Shown here: piece after piece, positions 5,349-6,100 of the stretch
Numbering within the stretch: the first letter of the stretch is position 1
Layout of the letters: each line of letters opens with the position of its first letter
Assembly: GCA_013696535.1 (NCBI GenBank)
Contig: JACCYI010000102.1
Coordinates: 1 to 6,100 of the forward strand
Source: Solirubrobacterales bacterium
GTDB lineage: Bacteria; Actinomycetota; Thermoleophilia; Solirubrobacterales; Solirubrobacteraceae
DNA: 6,100 bases
Direction: 5' to 3'
Translations under genes and position numbers: made by a program
The notes under the pieces: model-generated
What the model saw: the letters and a program-made list of their open reading frames with translations, nothing else
What the model was told of the DNA's origin: nothing
Database searches by the model: none

Positions 5349-6100
5349 ATGGCCACACAAACCACTCGTTCCCGGCGTACCGCCGGCACCGAAACCCAGA
5401 CCCAGATCAACACGGAGGACATCGCCCAGCTCGAGGCGGGTCGCATGCTGGTCATCGGGCAGCTCGAGGAGGCGCACGCAGCCGAGGGCGCAGCGGTGAC
5501 GACCCTTCGCGCCCACATCGCCATGACGCCCGAGGGCCCGTACCGGCGGCTGCTCGACCGTCATCTCGGGGAGACCCGCCAGCAGGCCACGCAGCTGCAA
5601 GACCGCCTGTCCGAGCTCGGAGCCAACCGCTCGGTGCTCGCCGTCGGCTTCGGCGCGGCCCAAACCGTCATCGGTCAGGCGCTGGCCCTCTCCAAGGGCC
5701 CGGTGGACCTGGTGCGTGGTCGCGCCGGTGAGGAGAAGCTCTTCAAGAACGCCAAGGACGAGGTGGCCACCGAGGCGCTGGAGATCGCGACCTACGACGG
5801 CATCGAGGCGACCGCCCGCGCGGTGGGGGACGTCAAGACCGCCGAGCTCGCCGTTCGGATTCGCGGGCAGGAGGAGCGCCAGCTCACCGCTCTGCGCGAA
5901 CAGCTGCCCGAGCTCGCCAAGGCAACGGTCCGCGCCATCGCCGCGGGCGATGCGTCCTATGACGTGAGCACGACAGGCGCGGCCGAGGGCCTGCGTAAGC
6001 TCCGCGACGAGGTCGAGGACGACGTCGAGGACCTGGGCGACGAGGTCAAGACGACCGCCAGGCGCGCACAGCGTTCGAGCCGGCGCACCACGACCAAGGC
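5349..6100 (+). CDS. DUF892 (YciE/YciF) ferritin-like protein, 3' end outside the window
   Basis: The frame opens at the ATG at 5349 and stays open for 250 codons to the window edge. After a Thr/Arg-rich lead (1-20), helix 1 spans about 24-57. Helix 2 holds RHLGETRQQATQLQDRL (71-87), with H72 and E75 as the H-x2-E pair of the family. Next comes a glycine-rich apolar link (96-118). Helix 3 follows with EEKLFKNAKDEVATEALEIA (128-147), with E138, E142 and E145 as candidate metal ligands, and helix 4 with GQEERQL (173-179). This is the four-helix plan of DUF892, ferritin-like proteins linked to stress in enterobacteria; metal binding is inferred. Beyond the core come an acidic helix, LRDEVEDDVEDLGDEVK (218-234), and a basic Arg/Lys/Thr/Ser tail running off the end. 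It is divergent from the polymerase gene. The tail is not part of the YciF core as I know it and may contact nucleic acid. Confidence 0.85.
   Translation, partial: MATQTTRSRRTAGTETQTQINTEDIAQLEAGRMLVIGQLEEAHAAEGAAVTTLRAHIAMTPEGPYRRLLDRHLGETRQQATQLQDRLSELGANRSVLAVGFGAAQTVIGQALALSKGPVDLVRGRAGEEKLFKNAKDEVATEALEIATYDGIEATARAVGDVKTAELAVRIRGQEERQLTALREQLPELAKATVRAIAAGDASYDVSTTGAAEGLRKLRDEVEDDVEDLGDEVKTTARRAQRSSRRTTTK

Noticed and set aside
5330..5660. Plus- and minus-strand frames overlapping the ferritin-like gene (for example minus 5310-5663).
   Set aside because: They are out of frame with the gene that has the ribosome site and the four-helix DUF892 pattern, and their translations are low-complexity shadows.
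1..6100. CRISPR array, insertion sequence, integration site, tRNA or a toxin-antitoxin pair.
   Set aside because: No repeat-spacer pattern, transposase-like frame, terminal repeats or tRNA cloverleaf was found by reading either strand, and every gene has a better assignment.

Overview
The window is GC-rich throughout, with GTG as well as ATG starts and genes that abut or overlap. The protein mix is an MGH1-like glycoside hydrolase, a DUF2334 deacetylase, a stand-alone LigD-type polymerase, a DUF4383-like membrane protein and a DUF892 ferritin-like protein. This suggests an actinobacterium, most likely of the Thermoleophilia (Solirubrobacterales/Gaiella type). The taxon is an inference from gene content and style; there is no rRNA or marker gene here to fix it.

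Left part (1-3632, + strand): a tightly packed run of carbohydrate genes. It starts with the last 38 codons of a probable glycosyltransferase. A complete GT4-type glycosyltransferase (121-1269) follows after one base. A DUF2334 NodB-like deacetylase (1266-1988) is joined to it by an ATGA overlap, and an MGH1/GH63-like glycoside hydrolase (about 1973-3217) overlaps the deacetylase by 16 bases. Together they look like a cytoplasmic module that builds, de-acylates and trims a glycoside or glycoconjugate; the substrate cannot be read from the sequence. Ten bases later lies a small universal-stress-like protein (3228-3632), possibly with its own promoter and a leaderless start.

Right part (3644-6100): two minus-strand genes face the carbohydrate run, with only 11 bases between the convergent stop codons. 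They are a four-helix membrane protein with a long charged tail (3644-4306) and, upstream of it, a stand-alone LigD polymerase-domain protein (4383-5297) of the bacterial end-joining family. A 51-base divergent intergenic region with a perfect 10-base palindrome separates this pair from a plus-strand DUF892 ferritin-like protein (5349 to beyond the window end) that has an acidic then basic tail. This half reads as a stress group: DNA-end processing, an iron- or peroxide-handling ferritin-like protein, and an envelope protein.

No mobile element, CRISPR array, tRNA, rRNA or recognisable defence system was seen. The points most worth a second look are a Gln in place of the usual active-site His in the polymerase, the coupled glycosyltransferase-deacetylase-hydrolase set, the palindrome between the two divergent stress genes, and the DNA-binding-like tail on the ferritin-like protein.
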